Assembly: GCF_900163865.1 (NCBI RefSeq)
Contig: NZ_FUKU01000003.1
Span: 43,194 to 107,193 of the forward strand
DNA from: Sphingobacterium sp. JB170
Lineage (GTDB): Bacteria > Bacteroidota > Bacteroidia > Sphingobacteriales > Sphingobacteriaceae
DNA: 64,000 nucleotides
Direction of reading: 5' to 3'
Shown here: piece by piece, positions 1-8,456 of the stretch
Position numbering within the stretch: position 1 is the first letter of the stretch
Layout of the letters: every line of letters begins with the position of its first letter
Made by a program: the position numbers and the translations under genes
The notes under the pieces: model-generated
Databases searched by the model: none
What the model was told of the DNA's origin: nothing
The model's input: only the letters and a program-made list of their open reading frames with translations

Positions 1-623
1 AAGATGGGGTCGTTCAAATCATACACCATTAACCCGTTAATTGTTGGAGCATAGCTATCTTTGAACCGTAAACCAAATAACTGCGGGTTTAAAGGATGCT
101 GCGTTTTTGTGTCTCGAATTTCAAAGTGAAGGTGAGGGCCGGCGGAACCACCTGTATTTCCAGCTTTCCCAATTAGCTGTCCTTTTGTTAGCTTTACTTG
201 ATCGGATTTCACTGTCACGTCTACATCAAACCGTCGTTGTTTATATTGTTCGGCGCGGATGATGTTTGTTAAGGCATCGTTGAAACTATCCATGTGTAGA
301 TAAACGGTTGTATATCCATTAGGGTGATTAATGTAAACCGAGTTGCCGCCTCCACCAATTTGCACGCGCACACGGGATACATATCCTTCAGCGGCAGCGT
401 GTAAAGGGAGGCCTATTCGCTGCTGCGTTCTGTAGTCGTCGCCCGCATGAAAGTGCGTCGAACGTAATTCGCCAAAAGACCCTGATGCGTCCATCGCTAC
501 ATTGAGCGGATTCCTGAAATAGCCCTGTGGATAATTTCTGGAGGTAATTATATCGTTTTTCTGCGCATAGAGCGATCCAAGTGTTAAACTTAAGAATAGA
601 AATAAAGCACTACGTTTTTTCAT
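1..623 (-). CDS. M23 family metallopeptidase (partial, C-terminus outside window)
   Basis: Secreted or periplasmic zinc peptidase that would cut peptidoglycan cross-links. The reading frame starts at the ATG complementary to 621-623 and runs off the left edge of the window, so about 207 codons are visible. The N-terminus is a clear signal peptide ending SLYAQ. The LytM/M23 zinc ligands are visible as HFHAGDDY (His59 and Asp63) and, later, HLHFE, with an intermediate YLHMD motif. This set of motifs is diagnostic of the family and suggests an active enzyme rather than a degenerate activator. It lies upstream of, and in the same direction as, the FAH-family gene ending at 677 only by orientation; a possible terminator separates the two. 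Substrate is inferred from family knowledge. Confidence 0.9.
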   Translation of the reverse strand, partial: MKKRSALFLFLSLTLGSLYAQKNDIITSRNYPQGYFRNPLNVAMDASGSFGELRSTHFHAGDDYRTQQRIGLPLHAAAEGYVSRVRVQIGGGGNSVYINHPNGYTTVYLHMDSFNDALTNIIRAEQYKQRRFDVDVTVKSDQVKLTKGQLIGKAGNTGGSAGPHLHFEIRDTKTQHPLNPQLFGLRFKDSYAPTINGLMVYDLNDPI

Positions 624-635
624 GAATGGGGTTTT

Positions 636-664
636 AAATAGGGTGATACTTGGTTTTCCTATTT
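636..664 (-). terminator. Possible terminator behind the FAH-family gene
   Basis: A 7-bp stem, AAATAGG at 636-642 with CCTATTT at 658-664, lies between the stop of the FAH-family gene (677) and the start of the M23 gene (623). It is followed on the minus strand by a short A/T-rich stretch without a clean T-run, so it is only a weak candidate. Confidence 0.35.
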
Positions 665-676
665 TAATTAATATTG

Positions 677-1288
677 TTATTTTACTTGGCAGCTAAACAT
701 TGCTTTTTCTGCAATGAAACCTTCAAGTTTATCGCCAATAGAAACCGGGCCGACTCCTTCGGGTGTTCCCGTATAAATCAAGTCTCCTTTGCGTAGGGTG
801 ATATATTTCGATATGTATACGATAAGCATTTGAATATCGAAGATCATGTTTTTTGTATTTCCTACCTGTACGGTCTCCCCATTTTTTTTCAATGAGAATT
901 CCAACTCGTTTAGATTAGGGAATTCTGTCTTAGCAAGGAGCGGGCTCATTACCGCAGAATGGTCGAATGATTTCGCAAGTTCCCATGGAAGTCCGCGCTC
1001 TTTAAGTTTCGTTTGTACGTCGCGTGCCGTGAAGTCTATTCCGAGGCCGATCGCGTCGTAATATTTGTGTGCGAATTTTGAGGCGACGTGTTTCCCTTCG
1101 TTGCATATACGAACGACCAATTCTACCTCATAATGGACATCATCTGAAAACTCCGGATAATAGAAATCCTTGTTATCCTTCAAAATCGCGGTATCGGGCT
1201 TCATGAAGATAACAGGTTCTGTCGGAACTGGGTTATTCAATTCTTTGGCATGGTTAATATAATTTCTGCCTACTGCAATTATTTTCAT
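677..1288 (-). CDS. Fumarylacetoacetate hydrolase (FAH) family protein
   Basis: A 203-residue single-domain member of the FAH family (acylpyruvate hydrolase, 2-hydroxyhepta-2,4-diene-dioate isomerase, oxaloacetate tautomerase-like), which cleaves or isomerises acylpyruvate-type substrates with a divalent metal. Visible signatures are VGRNYxxHAKE near the N-terminus, the metal ligands in HYEVEL, the GIDFTARDVQ segment and the C-terminal YTGTPEGVGP motif. The start was set at 1288 (MKIIAVGRNY) because family members begin just before the VGRNY motif; an upstream ATG at 1309 would add seven residues and would overlap the promoter found at 1307-1337. The length is typical of the short bacterial form. 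The exact substrate cannot be told from the sequence. Confidence 0.88.
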   Translation of the reverse strand: MKIIAVGRNYINHAKELNNPVPTEPVIFMKPDTAILKDNKDFYYPEFSDDVHYEVELVVRICNEGKHVASKFAHKYYDAIGLGIDFTARDVQTKLKERGLPWELAKSFDHSAVMSPLLAKTEFPNLNELEFSLKKNGETVQVGNTKNMIFDIQMLIVYISKYITLRKGDLIYTGTPEGVGPVSIGDKLEGFIAEKAMFSCQVK

Positions 1289-1306
1289 GTTATATATGTT
1301 GTTTAA

Positions 1307-1337
1307 CAAACTTAGTGATTATTGCAGGGAATCCCAA
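1307..1337 (-). promoter_or_regulatory. Bacteroidota-type promoter of the FAH-family gene
   Basis: On the minus strand, TTG (1337-1335), a 20-base spacer, then TAAGTTTG (1314-1307) fit the Bacteroidota housekeeping consensus TTG-N19-21-TAnnTTTG. The predicted transcription start is about 1303-1300, giving a leader of 12-15 bases before the ATG at 1288. This supports the chosen start. Confidence 0.65.
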
Positions 1338-2134
1338 GATAAGTAGGCGTAGCGCTTCTGTAATATTATACCTCCAGCCGCTTCTGATGAAGAAACGATA
1401 ATAGTTAGTTCGGTTCGAACGCCGAATTTTAAAAACATGAGAAGCTAAGTTTATATTAAATTAATAAGTATTTAGGTCGTTATTTTTGGTTACGTTGTCT
1501 CGACGTAATAAAAGATGTAAAGTGTTGAAGTGAATGTTGCTCGCCAATCAAAAAGTATGGGGCAGAAGAGAACCAAGAAACCGTAAAAAGACTATACTTG
1601 TTTTGATTGACCGAACTTTGTTTTTTAGAAATGCAGAGTAGATGTTATCGTCGAAAATCAGATACGAATATCGGCTAGTTTGGTATAAATTCTTCACTCG
1701 TGTTGAGTGACAATAAATGTTTTTTTAAGGTGAATATTGGGGTCTGTAAATTAGTTGTTTGTGTATCTAATGTTGTCTTTTTGAACTTGTTAATTCAATA
1801 TAAATTGATGCAGGTACCGATATTAATAGATCTATTATTTGGTTTTTTGGGTGCTTATTCATCGTTGTTTTTTCTTTATTTATAGTATAATAGTATACAC
1901 ATTGCTTGCGAGCAATAACCTAAAACCTTCAATTTAACCCATGCTAAATTGTTTTATTGACTTCTTATTTTTTTAAAAAAGTTTGACGTTGTAAATATTT
2001 TGTGTTAATTAGTGTTAAACTATATTTATTGAGGAGACGATATGCACCGTTTTTTGAGCGGTTCCGTCGTATTTTATAAACCTTTTCATAAAACGTTTTA
2101 GCTAAACTACAAAAATTAATAAACGACAACTATT
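1338..2134. other. Long intergenic region upstream of susC
   Basis: About 800 bases without a convincing gene; a 61-codon frame at 1700-1885 has no recognisable features. The only regulatory candidate for susC is TTTTG (1998-2002), an 18-base spacer and TATATTTA (2021-2028), one mismatch and one base short of the consensus; it would give a leader of about 100 bases. No sigma/anti-sigma or hybrid two-component regulator gene is adjacent. Confidence 0.4.
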
Positions 2135-5100
2135 ATGTGGAACTCACACAAATTTAAATGCGGCACGAGCAGGTTATGGGCTTTTTCGTTCGCTTTATTA
2201 GCTGTAAGCTATGGGCACGCCAGTACGGGCATTGTACCGCCTAGGCCAGATTCTAACCTTATTATGCCTCAACAAGATGTTGTAAAAGGGAAAGTAACTG
2301 ACAGCGCAACAGGAGCTGCCGTTGCCGGTGCAACCATCACCGTTAAAGGAACGACAGAAGCTGTACAGACGGGCCGGAATGGTGAATATTCGATACCCGC
2401 TAGCCCAGGTCAAATTCTTGTTGCTTCTTTTATAGGCTATGAAAGTGTCGAATTGCCGGTTTCTTCGTCAACGCTCAATTTTTCGCTTATCTCATCTGGA
2501 GAAGCGTTAGATGAAGTTGTTGTCATGGGATATGGTACGCAAAAGAAAAAGGAAATTACCTCAGCTGTTGTTTCTGTGAAAGAGAAAGATTTCAATAAAG
2601 GGGGCATGCGTAGTCCTATGGAACTTATTCAGGGTAAGGTAGCAGGCTTAAATATTACGCGGCAACATGGTAGTAATCCAAACTCTGGAACGGGGATTCA
2701 ATTGCGCGGGATGAGTTCGGTAATGGGCTCTTTGAGCCCATTAATCGTTATTGATGGGATACCTGGCGGGAATTTAGATTTAGTGAAACAGGGTGATATC
2801 GAATCAATGGACGTATTGAAAGACGGCTCGGCAGCGGCAATTTACGGTACGCGTGGTAACAACGGGGTGATCTTGATTACCACAAAGAAAGGTAAGGCAG
2901 GAAGTAAACCGCAGTTTGAATATTTCACTTACGGTCAGCGTGAATTTGTTGCGAAAAAGCCAAATATGCTATCTGCCTCACAGTTTCGCGATCATATTGC
3001 GAATGGGGATATTCCGGAAACGGAGGATCTTGGCGCATCCACAGATCTATTTGACGAGTTAATTGACAAAAACAATTTTTCACATTTCCATAATTTTGCT
3101 GCAACAGGTTCAGGAGAAAACTCACATTACCGCGTGTCTTTAAATTATGAAGATGCCCAGGGGATTGCTATTGAAAATGGGAGAAAGCAGGTCGGTGGGA
3201 GAATGAGTTTCTCGCAGACGGGCCTTCAGGACCGCTTAACATTCGATATGAATATGGCGGGAAACTTTAACAAAGCGAACATGCTTGGTGGTAAGGCTGA
3301 CAATATTAATAATGATGATGTAAATAGTAATGGTAATGTGCCGGATTTCGAGCAAGCGGTACAGCGTAACCCCACGGCTCCCTTATACAATGAGGACGGT
3401 TCGTTTTATCAAACGCAATCGTATAACAATTATAACCCGCTAAGTCGTTTTGCCCATCGGAAGGATGAACGCGATCAACAGACATTTTCGGCTGATGCGC
3501 GCGTGAAGGTGAAGATCCTTGATGAGTTAAGTTGGACAGGTTTTGGTTCCTATGTCCGCGATAATTATAATGATAGAAGATATCGCTCGACTCAAGATTG
3601 GGATCAACGTGAAAATTCAGAATACCAAGGAATGGGATATGCGTATAAAGGGAACTTTTTGGATTGGACAAAAACCTTTGAAACCATGCTTGATTATAAT
3701 AAAACGTTTAACGAAAAGCATCATATAACGGGATTATTAGGCTATAGTTACCAGTATCATACGCGAGAAACCTTCGATGTGAGTAACAATGGGTTCACGA
3801 CTGACGGTTTTTTAGATTGGAATTTAGGAGCTGGTACAGCGTTAACGAATGATAAATTACCAAGACCAGAGTTGGGGTCGTTTAAGGAGGATAATACGTT
3901 AGTTGCCTTTTTCGGACGTGTGAACTATAATTTTGACGACAAATATTTCGTGACTGGGATATTACGTCGGGAAGGATCGTCTCGTTTTGGTAAGAATAAT
4001 AAATGGGGTAATTTCCCGGCTATTTCCGCAGGATGGACAATTACAAACGAGGATTTTTTCACCAATAAAGAAGTCGTAAATGACTTAAAAGTTCGTCTGG
4101 GTTTTGGCGTAACAGGAAACCAAGATATTGGAAATTATCAATCGTTGATTACTTTAGGTACGGGGGGAGTGTACCCGCAGGACAACATTTATTATCAAAC
4201 GTATGGTCCTGTCAAAAATCCGAATCCAGATTTACGCTGGGAACAAAAAGAGGAGTGGAACTTAGGTGTTGACTTCGGCTTATTTAACAATAAGATTACA
4301 GGTGCGTTAGATCTTTATAACAGAAAAACTAAAGATTTACTTTTTCAATATTCAGCCCAAATGCCATCGTACATAGGCGGCGGGATCCTCACAAACGTAG
4401 GTTCTATTAGTAACAAGGGGATAGAGCTGCAATTGTCAGCCGTTGCAATGCAGCGCGAAGAATTTTCATGGACGGTGGATTTTACAGGAAGCTATCAACA
4501 ATATGAACTGACTAAACTTTCAAATGAAACCTTCAAGTCTGATTATCAGGAGTATGGAGGCCTCCCTTCACCGGGAAACCTCGGTGCTGCGATCCGTTTG
4601 GAAGAGGGCGGCGAACTCGGTGCGTTCTACGGTAAGAGATTTGCGGGTTTCACGGACGAAGGGAAGTGGCTTTTCTATAAAGCTGACGGTACCACCGGCT
4701 TAGCAGATGAGATGAATAGTGACGATTTAAGCTACATCGGAAATGGGGTGCCGAAGTATCAATTGTCACTAGGGAACCGGTTTACATATAAAGGTTTTGA
4801 TTTGTCTATATTTTTTAGGGGAAAATTCAAGTTCGATATTTTAAATACGCCGCAAATGTATTTTGCTAATCAGAAATGGTTACCAAATAACGTATTGGAA
4901 GATGCTTTCACTACGCATGGTCAGCTCGACGATGATCCTCAATATTCTGATTATTACCTCGAGAATGGAAACTTTGTGAAATTAGACAACGTTACCTTAG
5001 GGTATAATTTTAAAATGAACAACGATTATGTGCGTAATTTATACGTATATGTTACAGGACGAAATATTGCGACAATAACAGGTTATTCGGGATTAGATCC

Positions 5101-5197
5101 TGAGATTAAAGATACTGGTTTTGATGCGGGGATCGATTGGAGAGGTTTTTATCCAAGAACCAAATCTTGGTCTATCGGTTTGAATGTGGGATTTTAA
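2135..5197 (+). CDS. SusC-type TonB-dependent outer membrane transporter
   Basis: A 1020-residue SusC/RagA-family outer-membrane importer that works with its SusD partner to take up glycans or peptides using TonB energy. The N-terminal segment is hydrophobic and looks like a signal peptide (to about residue 30). A carboxypeptidase-D-like domain follows (residues about 48-115, starting VKGKVTDSATG), then the SusC signature GYGTQKKKEITSAV, a plug domain (about 125-235, containing PLIVIDGIPGG) and a beta-barrel ending in a C-terminal Phe. There is no STN domain, so direct signalling to an anti-sigma factor is not expected. It is followed after 11 bases by susD. No glycosidase, protease or regulator gene flanks the pair, so the substrate is open. 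Confidence 0.95.
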   Translation: MWNSHKFKCGTSRLWAFSFALLAVSYGHASTGIVPPRPDSNLIMPQQDVVKGKVTDSATGAAVAGATITVKGTTEAVQTGRNGEYSIPASPGQILVASFIGYESVELPVSSSTLNFSLISSGEALDEVVVMGYGTQKKKEITSAVVSVKEKDFNKGGMRSPMELIQGKVAGLNITRQHGSNPNSGTGIQLRGMSSVMGSLSPLIVIDGIPGGNLDLVKQGDIESMDVLKDGSAAAIYGTRGNNGVILITTKKGKAGSKPQFEYFTYGQREFVAKKPNMLSASQFRDHIANGDIPETEDLGASTDLFDELIDKNNFSHFHNFAATGSGENSHYRVSLNYEDAQGIAIENGRKQVGGRMSFSQTGLQDRLTFDMNMAGNFNKANMLGGKADNINNDDVNSNGNVPDFEQAVQRNPTAPLYNEDGSFYQTQSYNNYNPLSRFAHRKDERDQQTFSADARVKVKILDELSWTGFGSYVRDNYNDRRYRSTQDWDQRENSEYQGMGYAYKGNFLDWTKTFETMLDYNKTFNEKHHITGLLGYSYQYHTRETFDVSNNGFTTDGFLDWNLGAGTALTNDKLPRPELGSFKEDNTLVAFFGRVNYNFDDKYFVTGILRREGSSRFGKNNKWGNFPAISAGWTITNEDFFTNKEVVNDLKVRLGFGVTGNQDIGNYQSLITLGTGGVYPQDNIYYQTYGPVKNPNPDLRWEQKEEWNLGVDFGLFNNKITGALDLYNRKTKDLLFQYSAQMPSYIGGGILTNVGSISNKGIELQLSAVAMQREEFSWTVDFTGSYQQYELTKLSNETFKSDYQEYGGLPSPGNLGAAIRLEEGGELGAFYGKRFAGFTDEGKWLFYKADGTTGLADEMNSDDLSYIGNGVPKYQLSLGNRFTYKGFDLSIFFRGKFKFDILNTPQMYFANQKWLPNNVLEDAFTTHGQLDDDPQYSDYYLENGNFVKLDNVTLGYNFKMNNDYVRNLYVYVTGRNIATITGYSGLDPEIKDTGFDAGIDWRGFYPRTKSWSIGLNVGF

Positions 5198-5208
5198 GCA
5201 TAGAAATA

Positions 5209-6840
5209 ATGAAATTTAGAACAAAAAATATATTTGCTGTAGCATCTAGTATGGCGGTTGCGGCGACGATGATGACAGGTTGTACAGATCTTGATGAAAA
5301 CTTGTATAGTGAATTGAATAAGGATAATTTTTATAAAAACAAACGGGAGGTGCAGCAAGCTGCGTTAAGGCCTTTTACGCATATGCAGGCTTGGCTTGCG
5401 CCAACAGGTCAGAGCGGCTATTTCTATCATGGCGAAGCTAGCGCCGATCAGATAGCCTGGCCACAAAAAGGCAAGCATGGGTATGACGGCGGGGACCATA
5501 TTCGATTGCATTATCACACTTGGACAGATAATGAAAGTCGTATGAAATCGAACTGGGATTTGCTTTGGGGAGGTTTAGGCTTTGTCAACGCTGCGGTTGC
5601 CGATATTGAATCTTTGGATGTATCCGAGATGGATTTGACAGAAGACGAAAAAACTGTAATCGTTGCCCAACTCAAGGTGTTGCATGCTTTTCATTATATC
5701 AAGATCATAGATCAATGGGGAAATGTTCCTATTGCAACGAAGGTAGCAGAACCATTAAATCCAGAAACACAGTCTCGAGCCGAAGTTTTTGCATTTATTG
5801 AGCAGGAATTAACCGAAAATGTCGATCTACTTCCATTAACGAGTGCCAATACTATTGGCCAAGTTTCGCGCGCAGCGGGCTACGCAATGTTAGCTGAATT
5901 GTATTTAAATGCCGAAAAATGGAGCGGGACCGCCCGCTGGGATGAATGTATTGCCGCGTGTGATAAGATTATCTCGGGTGAAGCTGGCGGTATCGGAGGT
6001 GCACCAAAGCTGGCGAAAGATATTAATGAATTATTCTCTAATTCAAATTCCGCGAATCCAGAATCTTTATTTCAGTTTCAATTTAGCAGAAAAGCTGGAT
6101 TTACATTCGACTGGGGTGGATTTTTTATGGGATACGATAATATTAAAGAAGTGTTGAATGTGGGGTATGGAGGAAATAATGCCTTTGTTGTTGTGCCGTC
6201 TGCCTTTGATGCTTATACAGAGAATGATCTTCGTAAAGAAGATTGGTTTCTTTTTGGTCCGCAATATGAATACGGAACCACCAAGCAGGTCTTAGGAACG
6301 GAGGAATGGAATAATAAACCGTTCGCTTATGTGAATACTATTCGACGTGAAAGTGAAGGTGACCTCACTTCTGAGGGGTCAATGACCGAAGGAGAAGAGA
6401 ACTCAGGGGCAAGATTTAATAAATATAAGACTGGCACATTATCCGAGGACAATTATCAAGAGAATGATTATATCATCTACCGATTGACTGAAATTTATTT
6501 TAATAAAGCGGAAGCGATAATGCGTAAAAATAGCGGTACAGCAAACGCTGAGGCGGTAGAGTTAATAAATAAATCTCGTCAACGGGCGTTCTCAGAAGCT
6601 GACTGGCCAGCTGCTAAATATACTACTGCAAGCTTAACACTTGACGAGTTGTTAGCGGAGCGTGGAAGAGAGTTTATCTTTGAGGGCAAACGTCGCGAGG
6701 ATTTAATTCGGTTTGGAAAATTTACAAGTGGTTCGTGGTGGGATCATAAAGCTACCAACGATCCAAATTTGGAGCTTTTCCCAATTCCTCGAACTCAAAT
6801 AGCCATTAATCCGAGTTTAGTACAGAACCCAGGCTATTAA
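5209..6840 (+). CDS. SusD/RagB-family nutrient-binding lipoprotein
   Basis: A 543-residue surface lipoprotein that caps the SusC barrel and binds the substrate. The start at 5209 gives a textbook lipoprotein signal with lipobox MTGC and the lipidated Cys at position 25; the frame is open upstream into the end of susC, but that start would lack a signal peptide. The N-terminal SusD-like part (LDENLYSELNKDNFYKN) and the C-terminal RagB part (LLAERGREFIFEGKRREDLIRFG, then LFPIPRTQIAINP) are typical. It begins 11 bases after the susC stop, so the two are co-transcribed, and it ends shortly before a strong terminator. Substrate unknown. Confidence 0.95.
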   Translation: MKFRTKNIFAVASSMAVAATMMTGCTDLDENLYSELNKDNFYKNKREVQQAALRPFTHMQAWLAPTGQSGYFYHGEASADQIAWPQKGKHGYDGGDHIRLHYHTWTDNESRMKSNWDLLWGGLGFVNAAVADIESLDVSEMDLTEDEKTVIVAQLKVLHAFHYIKIIDQWGNVPIATKVAEPLNPETQSRAEVFAFIEQELTENVDLLPLTSANTIGQVSRAAGYAMLAELYLNAEKWSGTARWDECIAACDKIISGEAGGIGGAPKLAKDINELFSNSNSANPESLFQFQFSRKAGFTFDWGGFFMGYDNIKEVLNVGYGGNNAFVVVPSAFDAYTENDLRKEDWFLFGPQYEYGTTKQVLGTEEWNNKPFAYVNTIRRESEGDLTSEGSMTEGEENSGARFNKYKTGTLSEDNYQENDYIIYRLTEIYFNKAEAIMRKNSGTANAEAVELINKSRQRAFSEADWPAAKYTTASLTLDELLAERGREFIFEGKRREDLIRFGKFTSGSWWDHKATNDPNLELFPIPRTQIAINPSLVQNPGY

Positions 6841-6867
6841 GCATTAAGTAATTGAATAGTTTGATTG

Positions 6868-6905
6868 ATAGGATATGCGGGCTGGTACCGCATATCCTAT
6901 TTTTG
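6868..6905 (+). terminator. Strong intrinsic terminator of the susCD operon
   Basis: A perfect 13-bp stem, ATAGGATATGCGG (6868-6880) with CCGCATATCCTAT (6888-6900), a 7-base loop, then a T-run to 6904. The group II intron relic begins immediately after the T-run, which is the usual target of class C introns. Confidence 0.9.
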
Positions 6906-7200
6906 TGCGCCCAGCATGGGCGATAATTCTGGGATGTAAGTCCCGGACACGCCATTACAGGTGGAACCTCACGGAAGTGCTAGGGAAATTCTTGGTCGAA
7001 CGGACAGAAACGACATATAAGGCTTCAGTTGCTGGATGAGGCTGCCAAACAAATCGAAATCCTATACTGTACAAAAGGATCAAGGTAAATGTAGCAGACA
7101 CATGAGATGAGAGTTCTCGTCTTTATCTGGGGAGATCTTATAGACTTGTGGATTTTTTTTTCGGAAACAAGACGTAAAGGTTGCTGTGGGAGGACAAGTG
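6905..7200 (+). mobile_element. Group II intron (class C-like) 5' relic without its reverse transcriptase
   Basis: Starting at 6905 with GTGCGCCCAGCATGGGCG, the sequence resembles domain I of bacterial group II introns: the 5' GUGYG boundary, the GCCC..GGGC stem, GTAAGTCCCGGAC, GGTGGAACCTCACGG, ACGACATATAAGGCT, GTAAATGTAGCAGA and ATCTGGGGAGATCT appear in the same order as in the well-studied class C intron of Oceanobacillus iheyensis (comparison from memory). Class C introns insert just behind terminator stem-loops, and this copy sits right behind the susCD terminator. No reverse transcriptase frame and no domain V hairpin follow before the nrd terminator at 7277, so it is a 3'-truncated relic. 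The right boundary is uncertain (about 7150-7210). Confidence 0.7.
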
Positions 7201-7276
7201 GGAAAATAATCTCTACTTTCCTACTCGATTGTATAATCACGAGGATTGTTGTAAACCAGTTAAGTTGTTGACGCAA

Positions 7277-7316
7277 AAAAATGCGCCTAAGTATAATTTA
7301 TATCTAGGCGCATTTT
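7277..7316 (-). terminator. Intrinsic terminator of the nrd operon
   Basis: On the minus strand a 12-bp stem (AAAATGCGCCTA at 7316-7305, TAGGCGCATTTT at 7290-7279) is followed by a T-run ending near 7275. It lies about 35 bases beyond the nrdF stop and separates nrdF from the intron relic. Confidence 0.85.
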
Positions 7317-7351
7317 CTTCCGTTGATAGCAAACAATCTTCTGATTGAATA

Positions 7352-8335
7352 TTATACTTCCACTAAGGTGTTCATTTTAAAATCGTCATCCATAAGGTGA
7401 ACGATCTCAGTAGCCTTTTCGTAATTAGTTGATTTTTTTGAGAAGAAGTCGTGCTGGGTGGTCTCCGTATTTAAGCCATTTAAAACGATTGGGTTCACTT
7501 GTTTGACTTCGAATATTGGGTCGAAGCCTAAGTTCATTAAGGCTTTGTTTCCGTTGTACCGTACATATTCTTTTACCTCTGCGGTTAGCCCCACGACGGT
7601 GTAAAGCTCCTCTGTATATTTAATTTCATTCTCATACAAATCGTTTAATAGGTTCATAAAACGAGCTTTAACCTCCGCTTTGTTAGAAATTCGTTCATAA
7701 ACTTCTTGGGCGATTAAACCAACGAAAACACCGTGAAGAGACTCATCGGCAATAATTTTTTTGATTATATCCGCCGAAGCAACCATCTGTCCCTGCCCAC
7801 ATAACCAAAGTGGTAAGAAGAAACCAGAATAAAAGAGGAACGATTCTAACAATACCGACGCGGCTAATGCCATGAAAAGCTCTTCGTCGGTGACATTTTC
7901 CTTATCGATCGCTCGGTAATACTTATCAATAGTTGAAGCTTTATATTGTAAGAATTTATTCTCTTTTACCCAGCCAAAAACATCATTGATCTCGTTCGTT
8001 GTTGAGACCGTAGTGAAGATTGTGGAGTATGATTTCGCGTGAATCGCCTCCATCATACACATATAAGATAGCACCGCTTTATTTTGTAGTGATTCTATAT
8101 GGTCGATAATTTTAGGCATGCCTGTGTGGCTTTGGAGCGTATCTAGCAAGGTAAGGCCACCCAAGGCTTTCTTATAACACTCTTTCATATCCCAGCTAAG
8201 ACCTTTCCAACTATCAATATCTTTAGATGGTATATATTCGGTATCAATCCAAAATTGTCTAATATTCTGCTCCCAGAACATCAGAACGTAATCGTTGTCT
8301 GCTGTGTTCCAGTTTACGGCTGTAAATTGTTTCAT
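7352..8335 (-). CDS. nrdF: Class Ib ribonucleotide reductase beta subunit NrdF
   Basis: Radical-generating subunit (327 residues) of class Ib ribonucleotide reductase, a dimanganese/diiron ferritin-like protein. The first metal-site Asp is in LLDTLQ; Glu, His and the radical-bearing Tyr are in EAIHAKSYS; further ligands are in LLESFLFYSGFF and ADESLHGVF. The C-terminal acidic tail (DDDFKMNTLVEV) would dock into NrdE. The sequence lines up from memory with Bacillus NrdF over its whole length, including NANKALMNLGFDP-like and NPIVLNGLNT segments. I chose MKQFTAVNWN (8335) as start because homologues begin there; an in-frame ATG at 8356 would add seven residues. It is last in nrdH-I-E-F and is separated from nrdE by a terminator-like hairpin. 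Confidence 0.93.
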   Translation of the reverse strand: MKQFTAVNWNTADNDYVLMFWEQNIRQFWIDTEYIPSKDIDSWKGLSWDMKECYKKALGGLTLLDTLQSHTGMPKIIDHIESLQNKAVLSYMCMMEAIHAKSYSTIFTTVSTTNEINDVFGWVKENKFLQYKASTIDKYYRAIDKENVTDEELFMALAASVLLESFLFYSGFFLPLWLCGQGQMVASADIIKKIIADESLHGVFVGLIAQEVYERISNKAEVKARFMNLLNDLYENEIKYTEELYTVVGLTAEVKEYVRYNGNKALMNLGFDPIFEVKQVNPIVLNGLNTETTQHDFFSKKSTNYEKATEIVHLMDDDFKMNTLVEV

Positions 8336-8370
8336 GACAAAAAAATTAAAAGTCAAAATTGACGTTTGAA

Positions 8371-8410
8371 GAAAAAATCTCTGCCCGTCGTTTTGAGGCG
8401 GTGCAGAGAT
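8371..8410 (-). terminator. Terminator-like hairpin between nrdE and nrdF
   Basis: On the minus strand ATCTCTGC (8410-8403) pairs with GCAGAGAT (8384-8377), with a further inner CCG/CGG pairing after a bulged A, and is followed directly by TTTTTC (8376-8371). It lies wholly in the 121-base spacer between the nrdE stop and the nrdF start, so it may be a partial terminator or a 3'-end-stabilising structure. Confidence 0.65.
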
Positions 8411-8456
8411 CGATGCGCTGGCAACTGCTATTACAGATTGCTTGAATGCTTTAATA

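Noticed and set aside
1700..1885. 61-codon frame before susC
   Set aside because: Low-complexity hydrophobic translation of an A/T-rich spacer, with no promoter, leader or neighbour support.
7025..7276. 83-codon minus-strand frame
   Set aside because: It lies antisense over the group II intron relic, with no recognisable protein features.
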